DNA of 64,000 nucleotides from contig CM049313.1 of assembly GCA_026874595.1 (NCBI GenBank), positions 15,495,508-15,559,507 of the forward strand. Reading direction: 5' to 3'. Source of the stretch: Sipunculus nudus (taxonomy: Eukaryota; Annelida; Sipuncula; Golfingiida; Sipunculidae). The notes beneath the pieces are model-generated. The model saw only the letters and a list, made by a program, of their open reading frames with translations, was not told the DNA's origin and ran no database searches. Positions 1-12,611 of the stretch are shown here, piece by piece. The position numbers and the translations under genes are program-made. Position 1 is the first letter of the stretch. Every line of letters starts with the position of its first letter.

Positions 1-231
1 TCGGCGGCTGAAAAAAGGGGCTGCGGACCTCCTTCAGTTTCAGGTCGAGTTATACTTCACTCTCTCCTATTATTTTTTTTCTTAATCAATCTTCTCTTTC
101 TTTTCTATTAAAGGTCATTTTTATTGTTTTTGCTCTATATTTAGGACAAAAAACGAAGGATTCTTTTAATCGTACATTTACATATTCTCAATGTCGAAGC
201 TAGTTTTTATTTACTCTGGTGTTCTCCTTCT
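1..231. other. No feature seen
   Basis: AT-rich sequence without recognised genes or repeats. Confidence 0.5.
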
Positions 232-780
232 TATAGTCCGTTTCATCCCCTCATGTCCACCTTTTGTTTGCTATAAATTTTTTTATTGATTACATTTTAA
301 GGTAAACAATTACAGTGTAGAGTTGAGGACTAAAGAACACAATATACAACAAGGTACGTAAATACCTACCTTACACCTTATCCAAGAAACAGATTTATTT
401 GAAAATATGAGAAATAAGTTTACATTTTACAAAATATCCAACCGAATCATGGCGGTCAGGGTCATTGGTCACATACATAACAGCCTCATTGGCAACTGCT
501 GATTGTATGTAATGATGTCATGTAAACACTCCAAAAAAATATAACTAGCTAAAACAAAGATGGCTACTCATACAGGGACAAATGATGTCTGCCAGACCAG
601 TGAGAAGAGACTAATAAGATTTTAAACACAAACTGAGGATTTATTGTAAAATTCTTTATTGCCATATTAGGTTCTCACTTCCATATGCAGTTTTCTATGA
701 AATTATTGGAAAATTTATTTTTTTAAGAATATTATCTACAAAAAAAAAACAGTGGACAGCAGGTGGTGAAATGGACTATA
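232..780. mobile_element. MITE 'M1', copy 1
   Basis: Terminal inverted repeats of about 35 bp: left TATAGTCCGTTTCATCCCCT + CATGTCCACC, right (reverse complement) TATAGTCCATTTCACCACCT + GCTGTCCAC. Boundaries fit a TA target duplication (TA|TAGTCC). Second copy at 28500-29041 in the same orientation. No coding capacity. Confidence 0.87.
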
Positions 781-2044
781 GGTTCGATGTACGGTCTTTT
801 ACAATTTTATAGTGAAATCCAGTTTATCCATCCGAATCGCTTTAATTGTTATCACGAAACGCTTCGGGTGATTAGTGTTTGATTAAGTATGATTTATACA
901 TTCAAAAGCATGATAGATGCAAGTCATATAGACCCGTAAATTATGAACTTTTGCTTATGATATGCCTTTAAAGATCGTTCAAGTCATCAGAATACTTTGT
1001 TGTTATCATGCCGTTTCTCTGTAATTAAATGGTCATGTTCATTGTTTCAGTTCATCGTGTGACCCAAACTGACGTGTCAGACACTGCATATGCAGTGTAG
1101 TGCACTTTATTCTGGTACCGAGCCATTTAAGGCGTCTCTGCCAGTTGGGGAACTAAATGGTATCTGGTACCAATCTATCACACGAGTCTCCATGCACGTG
1201 AGGCGCCATCTTACAGGTATAACAACTGATGCCGTATACAATTTGAAACTCGATGAATGATGTAACTCACATATGATTATATGGTTTGCCGAGTACAATT
1301 TGAAGCACACCGAGTCACTAAATTTAAGCACAGATGGTTATATGCTTTGTGTAAATTTGCCGATGTAAGTTCAACTTGTTGACAACAATTTCAGCGAGTT
1401 AGCATATGGAGAAACAAAACAAGATTTATATTCTTGACCGTTATAACAATGTTGTGTTTGTTTGTTGGATTTTTCGCGTGCGTGTTGCCGGAAAATTTTT
1501 GAGCTGAATGTCGTAGAATTGATCGAATTACTGTAATATACCATATTATATGGATACAGTAATACACACATTCAACAATGAACAAACACGTTACTGATTT
1601 TTTAGGTTTTCATTGTTAATCGTGCTTCATGTGTTACGTCATCTCAATACCAACAGTTGAAAAACTGACAGGCATACAAAGATTAGAGTTATAAAGAGAA
1701 TGTCAATTTTTAAAATAATTAGTCATATAATAAATGGCAAACATAAGGGGTATATGACAGGTGCTCATGATTTATGAGCAGCGGCCATGTTGATGACCAA
1801 CCAAAGGACAAGGCACCGTGTTAGTGTAGTAGATTTGTAGTTGATGTCAACCACATATTTCTATGTATAGTCCCAAACAGCCCGAACATTCAGCCTCCAT
1901 TATTCAGGAACTGAGTCCGAACACCTGTTGGGAGAGTGCCCCTCTGATTCTTCACAACCCCGAATTGGAATCCCATGCAAATGAAAAGGGGGATCTATGC
2001 AAATTACCTAATAACACCCTTTAGATGGTGGTTCCCTCATAGAT
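781..2044. other. No gene seen
   Basis: Unique AT-rich sequence; ORFs of 60-75 codons only, none with recognisable content. Confidence 0.5.
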
Positions 2045-2770
2045 CCCTGTGACTTACGCTACCGAAGCAGCGGAAATCTTGCGCTTCTAAAGAAGAAACT
2101 GATTTTCACGCTGCCAGCTTTGACCGTTTATGATATATTTAGATACCAGATGGCGGTTCGTTGTCCGCTGAAATAAACGTGCGTATGATGTGACAAGCAG
2201 CCAATCAGATGCCAATAAACAAACACTCGCCAGTCATCCTGGCTCCGCCCATTGCTGCGCTTCAAGCGCCCCTTGATGAGTTTCCGGTCGAATTTAAATT
2301 GCTCCCTCTGCATTCTCGAATCATCGACCGATTCGATTATGACATTATGACTGTGTTAGCGTAGCCATGTATCTGTTGTCTGCAGAACTGAAACAGTCAG
2401 CGATGTGTGCACGCAGCCTTTGTTGTTACGTTTCGTTTGAATTACAGTTCACCGGCCGAGCATCCTATGTGCCCAAGGCCCTAAGTAAACCACGTCAGGG
2501 GCAATTCTCTCTGAGCCTGTGGCCTGTTCAGACGGTTACGCGGGGCGATGATATGTCACTCAAAACGAAATGAACATGATTAGCTCCGTGTATTCCTCGC
2601 TTGGCTTTGTCTTCCAGCACAAGGTCTCATCCGATTGGACAAAAATACAGTGCTCCCCTCTGGTGTAGCAATTCAGGATACGAGGTCATAACAAACAGCG
2701 CCTTACGATATAGGTAGTAGCCCTATAGGTAAAGCGCTGTGTAAAGAGCGTACCTGTGACGTCGCTTGAG
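2045..2770 (+). mobile_element. Dispersed repeat 'R1', direct copy
   Basis: Matches the inverted copy at 45.3-45.7 kb over two blocks (about 2,045-2,245 and 2,500-2,770), with roughly 250 bp extra between them. I could not assign a class or a target-site duplication. Confidence 0.72.
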
Positions 2771-3714
2771 AATAGACCCTCCTAAGCCTTCCCAGCATGC
2801 CTTGCCAGGCTGTAAACGAAAGCCGATGGAGGTAACAATTATCTAGTTTTCTTGAGAGTAAGTGCCAATACATACTGAGCATTAGGTTAAAATTTATTTC
2901 TCAACTGAGTCAACACAACTGTATTAAGCGTAATCTGTAGGGGCTGTTTAATGTCCTCTCGCTGAACGCACAATATCGTGGTCTGAACCACTTTGGTCAG
3001 ATCTGACAAAGCTTTAAAGGATAAACTCTCCGCCTTAGGAGCTGTAACACAAACAAGAAAGAAAAATTAAATAAGAATTGATTTCGTTACAGGCCTGGAG
3101 CTAAGTCCCAAACAGCAGGCGTAGGTGGGGAAAAACAATCAAATAACAAATTATTTTAAAATGTATCAAGGACACAAAAACGTGTATAGAGACCACAGGG
3201 CAGTGTACATGTTCATGCTCAGGGGAGAGCAGCACGGAAGAAGACGTAACAACATCGCAAGCAGAAACGACAAAATAGGTGGACGTGATACATGTTATCT
3301 CAAGTAAGCGTTTAAGTTTAACCAATGGCTGGTGCTTGTTACACTCTATTTTTTTTATTGAACTGCCTTATTTTGTATTGTTATTTTACCCTGGACCAGC
3401 CAATCCTGGTTTAAACACTTGTTTCTCCCCGGGAGACCAGCTTTACTTATCACACAGTATGTCACCCCTATCCCGACTCATCTATGGCGCTTCTGATGTC
3501 TGAAAGCCTCGCTCTCCGAAAATATCCCCATTTATTTTAAGATATTTGAACCCACACCTCTTGTGTGGGCTGAAAAATCAAACATACTAACAACACAACA
3601 GTGAAACAGAGAATACAACATGCAGCACAGCAGACAGCAGAACCACAGAGAAAATGTGTTAGCTACCAAGCTTCTCACGTCTACAGTCGTCATATATTTT
3701 TATCATGTTTCTTT
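2771..3714. other. No gene seen
   Basis: Unique sequence with a moderate-GC patch near 3,400-3,500. Overlapping short ORFs on both strands, none recognised. Confidence 0.5.
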
Positions 3715-3990
3715 TTCGTGGTGGTCACCGCTTCCATTGTTTTTAATGCGGAATTAAATAAGTACTTTGTACATTTGCAGAATTCCACTCCGGTTTTGGA
3801 GTACGTGACTTGGCGGAAAATGTCATGTACCAGGTTTTATTTTCCGCACCTGTGGGTTTTGCGTGAATAACACCGAGAAACCCCCGAAATGGGCATTCGT
3901 TTGTCAGTGACAGGCGACTGTCTTCCCATTAAGCCTGCAGAACGCACATCCTGGGTGGGGGCCGACCATGAAAAATCTAACCGCTCCTCC
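3715..3990 (+). mobile_element. Dispersed repeat 'R2', copy 1
   Basis: Aligns in the same orientation with 16,430-16,735: shared words 'ggt.accgc', 'gcagaattccactccggttt', 'actacgtgac', 'aacaccgag', 'cattaagcctgcagagcg', 'ccctgggt', 'gccgacc'. About 70-80% similar by eye. Class unknown. Confidence 0.7.
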
Positions 3991-4225
3991 TTTAGCCCTG
4001 TGCTCCACCGATCCACCATGGTTGCACATGTCCCGGTAATTTTATACGACATAATTATGATTGTCACCTTAAATGGGTCTTTATGGCTATTTAGCACCAT
4101 GTGCATTTAAACAGAAAGTAGTGAGCGAAATCTGGAACTTACATTGTAAAAGTACAAGGAATTAACACGCATTTCTTTGGCTGTTTGGCACCATGTGGAC
4201 TTAAGCGGCTAGCAATAAGCGGTCC

Positions 4226-4270
4226 GGGGGGGGGGGGGGGGTCAAGGGGGTCCGGACACCCCCCCCCCCC
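4226..4270. repeat. G16 / C12 inverted homopolymers
   Basis: Sixteen G, then 'gtcaagggggtccggaca' in the spacer, then twelve C. The two runs can pair as a G:C hairpin, or the G strand can form a quadruplex. Confidence 0.85.
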
Positions 4271-5519
4271 TTTCTTTTTTCAGCCACAACAACCTTTTTA
4301 TTAAGGATTTCAGATCAATATTTCCGGTCTTGACCCCCCATTTTTGGACCTGGGAACCTTTTTTAGGGTTTTGCATTAGTCCTCCTGTGTTAGACACCTT
4401 GTTTTCCTAAATCCCCGATCCACCCCTGTGAGACAGACACATGTATAATGCTATGATTAAAGTACATTCAGATTCTGCATAACAAGGCACATAATACACA
4501 AGGCCATAATAATGAAATAATATGCACTAAAGGTTTGGTTAATGCAACAAAGTAGAAGTTCAACACAATTCTAATTGCTGTATAATTTGTAGATTTCTAA
4601 TGTTAGGAGGTCGGTTATTATTTCAATAAGATGTAAAGTCAAAGAGTGTTCGTGAACTGTTTGTTCAGCGTCGTCCGTGAACTCGAAGGAGGATGGCGGG
4701 TTCAGGTTAATTAGTCACGCACCTTTCACGTCACGCAGCAAGAAGACAGAGTTAATCATGCAACCTAAACATTTTCTACTTTATACTTCTTCACGACAAA
4801 CATCTAACGTTATTAATCAAACCAGCAGCTTTTTCTGTAGACGTAATCTCAGACTCCATTGATAAAGTACCCGTATTTCCCGGGAAAAAGGTTACCGTTC
4901 ATCTCAACAACATATGTACAAACATAAAGAAAGGTATATTGAATGTCATATAGAATACAATAAGCAAAAGTATTTAATTAAACAAAGAGGGATAAAAACG
5001 AAATCAGATTAAAACGGATTATCTTTCACAGCATAATCGACAATAAAGAAAGAATATACTTTTTATTGTTATTTTATTCGTTAATCCAGGCGAACATGCG
5101 GATAATTTGATTTCAGATCAAATGTATCTATTTTTAGTGCTTCCTTGATCAGCAAGCTTCGCCCATTCCCGAAACAAGACAAATGCTGATGTACTTGCTT
5201 AATATTTACCCCAGATGTAAGCCTATAGATAAATCAGTTGCCTTCGGCCATACTTTATTATATAAGAATTAAATAGTTGGTGTATTTTGTTGGTGTATAA
5301 CGATCCTTGGAGACTCCTTGCGTGTATTGGAAAGCAATATTTAGTTGTTACAATAATTATCAATTATGATTGTCTACAATCTTCAGTGACCACTCCAAGC
5401 TGCGACTTCTTACAACTGTCTGAGACTTTTACTGCAATTTGCTTCTGCATGCGATTCTTAGAAAATATAAGTTAATCATAGGGAACGCACGAGGCCTACT
5501 TTATTCATAACTAGCTCAG
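4271..5519. other. No gene seen
   Basis: AT-rich unique sequence; short ORFs without recognisable content. Confidence 0.5.
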
Positions 5520-6960
5520 TGTTTGACGAATGAGAAAACTAGACGACCATAGGTCGAACGCTTGCCGGAAATCGGAAGTGAAACACAGACGGACAGACAG
5601 AACATTTTGTCGGTTTTCTATCAATGGAATGACTCTCAGGGCCATTGCTGAGAATATGTGGCCAGTAGAATGACATATGAGACAAAAGAACAGGCAAGCA
5701 GACAAAGCCGACAACAAAAGACGAACAGACAGACATACTGACTTTGTGAGACAAGATTGACACCAGATGACTTAACCTAGTTATGGAGAAGATTCAAAGG
5801 AAGAAAATGAGTTATAATTTATGTAATTTAGATTAATAGTTTTGGAGGTATGGCGAATTAATGATATACTTGGGAGGTTCGACTGTTGCGCCCTCTAGCG
5901 GACATATTCCAAAAACGACAAACGCGTTTCGTATTATTAGAGTATGACATGAGATGTCCCAGTTTCAAAAGGATTCCGTCAAAGCTGTGGCCTGTAGAAT
6001 GCTATATGTAAGGCGTAAGAACCAGCAAGCAGGCGACTTTGAGGATAACGGACAAACAGATGGACACACTGAGAAAGTGACAGAAGATTGAAACCACATG
6101 CCTTAATCAGGTTATGGAGAAGACTCAAAGGAAGAAAATAAGCTATAGTTTATGTAACTGAGGCTTTGGGTGTAGAGATATGGCCAATACAATGGTATGT
6201 GTGTGAGGGTTGTGTGCAGCGCCCACTAGTGGCCATATCCGGAAAATGAAAAATTTATTTCGAGATATTAGTGTAAGACATAAGGTGTAATAGTTTCAAA
6301 AGGATTCCATCAAAACTGTGGCCTATAGAATGCTATATGTGAGACGCAAGAACCAGCAAGCAGGCGAATTTGAGAACAACTGACAAACAGACAGACACAC
6401 TGACAAAGTGACTCGAGATTGAGTCCAGATGGCTACTCCAAGGTATGCAGAAGACTCAAAGGAAGAAAAAAGCTACATTTTATATAACTGAGGTTTATAG
6501 TTTTGGAGATATTGCCAAAGCATGATATGTTGGGAGAGGTTCGAGTTCAGCGCCCCCTAGCGGCCATATCCAGAAAATGAAAAATTGGTTTCGAGATATT
6601 AGTGTAAGACTTAAGATGTAATAGTTTCAAAAGGATTCTTTCAAAACTGTGGGCTGTAGAATGCTATATGTGAGACGCAAGAGCAAGCAGGCGAATTTGA
6701 GGACAACGATCAAACAGACAGACACACTGACAAAGTGACACAAAATTGTGACCAGATGACTACACCAGGTTATGGAGAAGACTCAGAGGAAGAAAATAAG
6801 CTATAGTTTATGTAATTGAGGCTTATAATTTTGGAGATATGGCCAAAATATATGATGTTGGGGAGGTTCGCATCCAGCGCCCCCTAGCGGCCCTATCCAA
6901 AAAAATGAAAAAAACAAATTTGAAATACGAGGGTAAGACTTGAAATATATCAGTTTTAAA
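5520..6960 (+). repeat. ~330-bp tandem array, about four copies (start of H2 mosaic)
   Basis: Each unit has 'cagacagacacactgacaaa', 'ggagaagactcaaaggaaga', 'ttttggagatatggccaa' and 'gcgccccctagcggccatat'. The last word recurs near 5,888, 6,219, 6,550 and 6,877. The left edge has 'gaccataggtcgaacgcttg', also found in the duplication at 18.06 and 20.53 kb. Confidence 0.85.
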
Positions 6961-7781
6961 AAAATTCCTGCAAAACTGTGGCCTCCAGGGCAAGATTAAT
7001 GAAATCTCGAAATATCTCGTTTGATGAGCTATCTTACGAGATATTGCCAGACTTTTAATAAAATCATGTAGTATTAAACGAATGCAACCTAATGGAAAAA
7101 AACTAGACCTATCTAGCATTAAAACTGACAAATTAGTCCATTGATTTTCAAATATGATAATTTTCCCCCGAAAATGTGTTACCATGGAAACGGCAAATTT
7201 GAGTCAAGTACCCACCAGAAGAAAGGCCATTGGATGACGATTAAAATGAGCTATAGTTCAAGTAGATACGACTAACAGTTACAAAGATATGAAGAAAAAC
7301 CTGTTTTGTATACTTTTGATGACCTCGACCTTGACCTTTGACCTATTTGGGCCAAAAACAATAGGGCACCTAGAATTTTGGTTGCCCATCATATCTGAAA
7401 GTTTCAAGGTGATTGTGGCAAAATTGTGGGCAGGAGAGTGCTAAATGTCAGAAAGAACAACAAGGCCGTTGACAAAATTGACAACAACCCTGAAACAGAC
7501 AGACATACTGACAAGGTGACACAAGGCCAACAAAGGTTGATCATACCAGGATATGGGCAATGGAAAGACAATCAAAATGGGGTAAGAATGAGGTTGATAC
7601 GACAATTTTTGACCAAGTTATGAGGAAAATAAGGTTTCGAGGATTTTCGATGGCCTTGACCTTGACCTTTAACCTATTTTAACCAAAAACAATAGGGCAC
7701 CCAGAAATTCTCCATGATCTCTGAAAGTTTCAAGGTGATTGTGGCAAAATTGTGGCCAGGACAGTGCAGACAAACAAACCA

Positions 7782-7820
<39 letters not shown>

Positions 7821-7875
7821 TACGCAACTGACCAACATGCTTGCCGAAATCTTTGAATTCGGCAAGCAACAAACT
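6961..7875 (+). mobile_element. H2 Helitron-like tail with terminal hairpin
   Basis: Contains 'gaccttgacctttgaccta' stacks (7,320s and 7,650s), a (cagacaga)n run at about 7,785-7,815, and a terminal hairpin at 7839-7867 (gcttgccgaaatc/ttcggcaagc). The same tail recurs at 9,720-9,930 and 19,020-19,070. No transposase or Rep/helicase ORF. Confidence 0.7.
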
Positions 7876-8720
7876 GGCTGCAAAAGTCGCCGTGTTATCA
7901 GCATTTACGTGAAATCATGTTTTTTTCTCGCTTGACGAGATATAGTACAAGATTTGGCAAGACGAGCAGTTTTATTATGTCAAGACGGCCAAACGTTACG
8001 AAATGGCGAAAACTAGATCCGTCTAGCTGTAAAAGTCGCCGAGTTATAAGCATTTCCGTGTACTCTCGTGTTTTCTCGTTTGACGAGATATGGTGCAGGA
8101 TTTGGCCAGTCTTGTAGATTTGTCATATCAAACTCTCTAAATGTTATGAAATGGCGAAAACTACATCTGTCTAGCTGTAAAAGTTGCCGAGTTATTAGCA
8201 TTTCTGTGAAATCTCCTTTTTTATCGTTTGACGAGATATGGTGCGAGATTTGGCCAGTCTTGCAGGTTTGTCATGTCAAGCCGTCCAAATGTTAATGAAT
8301 GCCAAAAACTAGACCTGTCTAGCCGTGAAAGTCGCCGACTTATATGCATTTCTGTGAAATCTCGTTTTTCCACATTTGACCAGATGTAGTGCGAGATTTC
8401 GCCAAGTATCGCAGTTTTACTATGTCAAGTTGGCCAAATGTTACCAAATGCCAAAAACTAGACCTGAGTAGCTGTAAAAGTCGCCTAGTTATAAACATTT
8501 CCATGATATCTCGTTTTTTTCTCGCTTGACGAGATATGGTGCGAGATTTGGCCTGATTTCTTTTCTGGCGTGTCAAGCTGGTCATATGTTATGAAATGCC
8601 GAAAACTAGACCTGTGTAGCTTAAAAGTCGCCGAGTTATAAGCATTTCCGTGAAATCTCGTTTTTTCTCGTTTGACGATAAACCGAGCGAAATTTGACGA
8701 GACTTGCAATTGAATGACTT
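7876..8720 (+). repeat. ~148-bp tandem array, six copies
   Basis: Unit begins 'gtaaaagtcgccgagttata' (near 7,881, 8,030, 8,178, 8,327, 8,475, 8,623) and includes 'agcatttccgtgaaatctcg', 'tttgacgagatatggtgcga', 'gatttggccag' and 'aaaactagacctgtctagc'. Starts immediately after the H2 hairpin. Confidence 0.88.
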
Positions 8721-9930
8721 AGAACCAAGGGGAAGCAGCCTTATGCAAAAAACTAGACCCTTGAAACATAAATATTAACCGAGATAGAAGCCAAAAACTG
8801 CATATTTTCAGATCGTCAAGTTTAACCCACAAATTTGGTAACCATGGTAACGGCAGCACAAAGCTACATGTGCGGAGGAATAAGCCAATGTTCTTAGTTT
8901 AAGATACAACGATAAAAATTGTGCCATGTTTAAAATTATTTTAGATATTGCAGAAAAATGATATGTTACAGTGTTTCAGGTACCACGCCCCCTGGTGGCT
9001 ATTTCCAAAAAATGAAAATCTGATTTCGAGATATTTATAAATAACACAAAATATATCAATTTCAAAGCCATTGTTAAAAAAATGCAACCTGTAGGTCATA
9101 TTTAATGAAATCTCGAAGACTCTCGTTTGACGAGAAACGGTGCGAGATTTTGCAAGATTTTTGATTGGATCACCGAGAGCTCACCAAGGGCTACAAGATG
9201 CAAAAAAATTGAACTCTCCAGCATAAAAACTGACAGAGTTAGAAGCTGAAAACTGCATATTTTCAAAATTCAAAAGTTTTACCCCAAAAATAGAGAAATC
9301 TGGCAATAGCGCACTTTGGCACCTATGCGCAAAATTAAGCCCATGGACCCCAGTTGAAGGTGCTGTGATGGAAATGGCCCAATGTTTAATAGTTCTGGAG
9401 GTATAGCACCAAAACAAATTTTCATGTTTTTTCATCTGCAACGCCCCCTGGCGGCCATTTCCAAAATCTGAAAAAACAATTTCGAGATATTCTTGTGTTA
9501 CATAAAATATCTCAGAATCAGTACGATTGCTGCAAATTTGAAAAATATCAGGAAATTCCATGATTTCTGCCCAAAATTGCGTAACCATGGTAACAGCAAA
9601 TTTAAGTAAGCTACATGTCAAAAGAAAGGCCAGGTGATGACGAAAAAAATGAGCTATTGCAGAAGTGGATAAAACTATTTATGGCGAAGTTATAGTGCAA
9701 AAACCGTTAACCATACCTGTCGTGACCTTGACCTTGACCTTTGACCTATTTTAACCAAAAACAATAGGGCACCTAGAAATTATGTTTTTCATCATCGCTG
9801 TAAGTTTCAAGGTGATTGTGGCAAAATTGTGGCCAGGAGAGTGCAGACAAATAAACAGACAAACAGACAAACAGACATACGCAACTGAGCAATATGCTTG
9901 CCGAAATCTTTGATTCCGGCAAGCAAAAAA
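8721..9930 (+). mobile_element. Second H2 block with tail and hairpin
   Basis: Diverged copies of the 'cgccccctggcggcc' unit (about 8,989 and 9,441), two 'accatggtaac' words, then the shared tail: 'gaccttgaccttgaccttt', cagacaaacagaca run, and terminal hairpin at 9896-9924 (gcttgccgaaatc.../...ccggcaagc). The 146-aa minus-strand ORF inside is repeat-derived. Confidence 0.65.
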
Positions 9931-10697
9931 CTACTGAATTTACTGCGGAATCATGGAGAGTCAACGGCTGCGGTTAATTATCGTGACAGAATTACACAGC
10001 GGTTAATAATCGTGACAGAATTACACAAGGTCTATCCTATAATTCTTTTATTCAAAGCATTTGCTGCAGACAACCACCCATGGAGCAGATATCCCGTGCC
10101 TTTCCTCAAACCATACATTCGTAATAAAGATGTGACTAATGGTGTATGTATATGCACGCTTAATCAGATATTAGGGAAGTCAGTTTTCATGTCCTATAAT
10201 GCGCTTTACAAAAGGGAATTATACACAGAAACAATATGTTTCGACTTTCAAGGTTTATTTGTTCCTAAACAGTATTTAGGTTACATACAGACATTTTTAC
10301 TGCGCAGAATCATATTCTCATGAGTACGTGTCTGCTAATAAGGATTGTGGGTAATAAACCCTTTCCCCACAATTCACTGCGGCTCTTAATACATTAGTGT
10401 CGTAGACAGAAACGTAGAGAAGAGGGTAGTGTAGTCCGTTAAAATATGTTGGTTAAGATTGTTTCATGGCAAATTACATGACTAAGAATGTTGTGTGGTA
10501 AGAACTTCATGGAATAAGTAATATTTTGTAAGCATGCGCATGTGCTATGTAAACAACTTGTGTTCCTTAAATTGTGACAAATTGTCATTTTAAAGTTTGA
10601 CAGTTAAGACATCCCGGGCGTCCAAATATTCCTAACTGGAAGATGTAAGTTTGAACTAGAATCCTGTGGTAGACATTAGATTTGTTAGATTGCTGCT
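9931..10697. other. No gene supported
   Basis: A 141-codon plus-strand ORF (from 9898) starts inside the H2 hairpin and has no recognisable domain. A 30-bp direct repeat ('ggttaattatcgtgacagaa' + 'ttacaca') occurs twice at 9,973-10,026. Confidence 0.5.
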
Positions 10698-12611
10698 AAA
10701 ACAAGTGACCCATGGGTCATGACGCTCATCTGGCTGGAAAGAGATTCGCCAAAGGAAATTTTATCGTCTGAATGGTAGTATATACCCATTCAACTGAAGC
10801 ATCAAACAGATTAACCAACAGGCCATGATTGTGACTGTATTTATATATCTCAAAAATAGAGAAAAAATGCTTAAACTTTAAAGAAAATACAGGTGGTTCC
10901 ACCAGTCTGCAGAAAAACACTTAATGGTCAATATCCATGCAAAGAATCATAGGGGTTCTCTGGATTAGTTGTTCAGATACTTCAGCTTTTGTATAAAATT
11001 TTCCATTATTCTGAGGGATACTTCGGAGTCCTATAGCTTGAGGGATATGGGTAACAGAGACCTAGAAATGGGTAACAGAGACCTAATTTCAGGTTTCCAT
11101 GGAGACTTTTCATGGGTCTCCCAGTGTATCAAGAATGAAGATTCTAGGTCCAGTTGTTATGATTTGTGCCCAATTAACAAATGTTCATATCTTTAAAGGT
11201 CTCAAAAATAGAGAAAATAAATCGTAAAAAAAAACGAACAAATACAGGTGGTGCCACCAGTCTGCAGAAACTGATGAAACACTCCATGATCAATATCCAT
11301 ACAATTATGGTGATCTCTGCATTAGTTGTTCAGATACTTTAGCTTTTGTAACAATTTTTCCATTATTCTGAGCTGTACATGGAGTGCCTCAGCTAAAAGG
11401 ATATGGGTAACAGAGACCTAATTTCAGGTTTCCATGGAGACTTTTCATTGGTCTCCCTGTGTATCAAGAATGAAGATTCTAGGTCCAGCGTTTACGATTT
11501 GTACCCTGTTGACAGATAACTACATCCTTAAAGGTCTCAAAAATAAAGAAAAATGATTGTAAAAATTAAAAAAAAAATACAGGTGGCACCACAAGTCTAC
11601 AGGAACTGATGGAACACGTATGTATGCCAAAAATCATGACCATCAGTGTTGTAGTTATTGAGATGTTGCAATTTGTTTTTATCAAATTTTCCATTATTCT
11701 GGGGGGTTATTGGGAGCCCCCCACAGCTCAAAGGATATGGGTAACAGAGACCTTATTTCAGTTTTCAATGGAGACTTTTCATAGGTCTCTCACTGTGTGA
11801 GGAACAAGATTCTAGGTCCAGTCTTTACAATTTGTGCCCTGTTGACAGATGTTCACAGTTTTAAAGGTCTCAAAAATAGAGAAAACAATTCGTAAAAAAT
11901 CGAAAAATACAGGTGGCGCCACCAGTCTACAGACACTGATGAAACATCTCATGATCAATATGTATGCAAAAAATAATGACCATCAGTGATGTAGTAAATG
12001 AGATATTGAAGTTTTTGTATGAAATTTTTGACTATTCTGGGGGGGGGGGGGGTGGGGGGGCGGTACTTTGGGGCCCAACAGCTCTAAGGATATGGGTAAC
12101 AGAGACCTAATTTCTGGTTTCCATGGAGACTTATCATAGGTCTCTCAGTGTGTCCAGAATTAAGATTCTAGGTCCAGTCTTTACGATTTGTGCCCTGTTA
12201 ACAGATGTTCACATTTTTAAAGGTCTCATAAATAGAGAAAAAAAATTGAAAAAAAAATCGAAAAATACAAGTGGCGCCTCCAGTCTGCAGGAACTGATGA
12301 AACTTCTCATGATCAATATATATGCAAAAAAATCATGACCATCAGTGATGTAGTTAATGAGATATTGAAGTTTTTGTATGAAATTTTTGAATATTCTGGG
12401 GCGTACTTTGGGGCCCCATAGCTCAAAGGATATGGGTAACAGAGACCTAATTTATGGTTTCCAAGGAGATTTTTTATGGACCTCTCAGAATGTAAAGTTA
12501 CAAGATTCTAGGTCCAGTGGTTACGATTTGAGCCAGGTAAACGGACAGACGGACGACGGACAAAGAGTGATCGCTATAGCTCAGATGACTTACAGCCAGC
12601 TGAGCTAAAAA
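10698..12611 (+). mobile_element. H1 Helitron-like element with five 330-360 bp repeats
   Basis: Left end 'aaacaagtgacccatgggtc' + 'atgacgctcatctgg'; right end 'gacggacgacggacaaagag' followed by a hairpin at 12577-12607 (tagctcag...ctgagcta) and aaaa. Between them five units share 'atacaggtggcgccaccagt' (about 10,887, 11,243, 11,575, 11,905, 12,264), 'ggatatgggtaacagagacc' and 'agattctaggtccag'. Long G run at 12039-12052. Non-autonomous. Confidence 0.8.

Noticed and set aside
9181-9621. 146-codon minus-strand ORF
   Set aside because: Lies wholly within repeat-derived sequence shared with other H2 units; not conserved among them.
9898-10323. 141-codon plus-strand ORF
   Set aside because: Starts inside the H2 terminal hairpin, contains a short tandem repeat and shows no known domain; no splice or promoter support.
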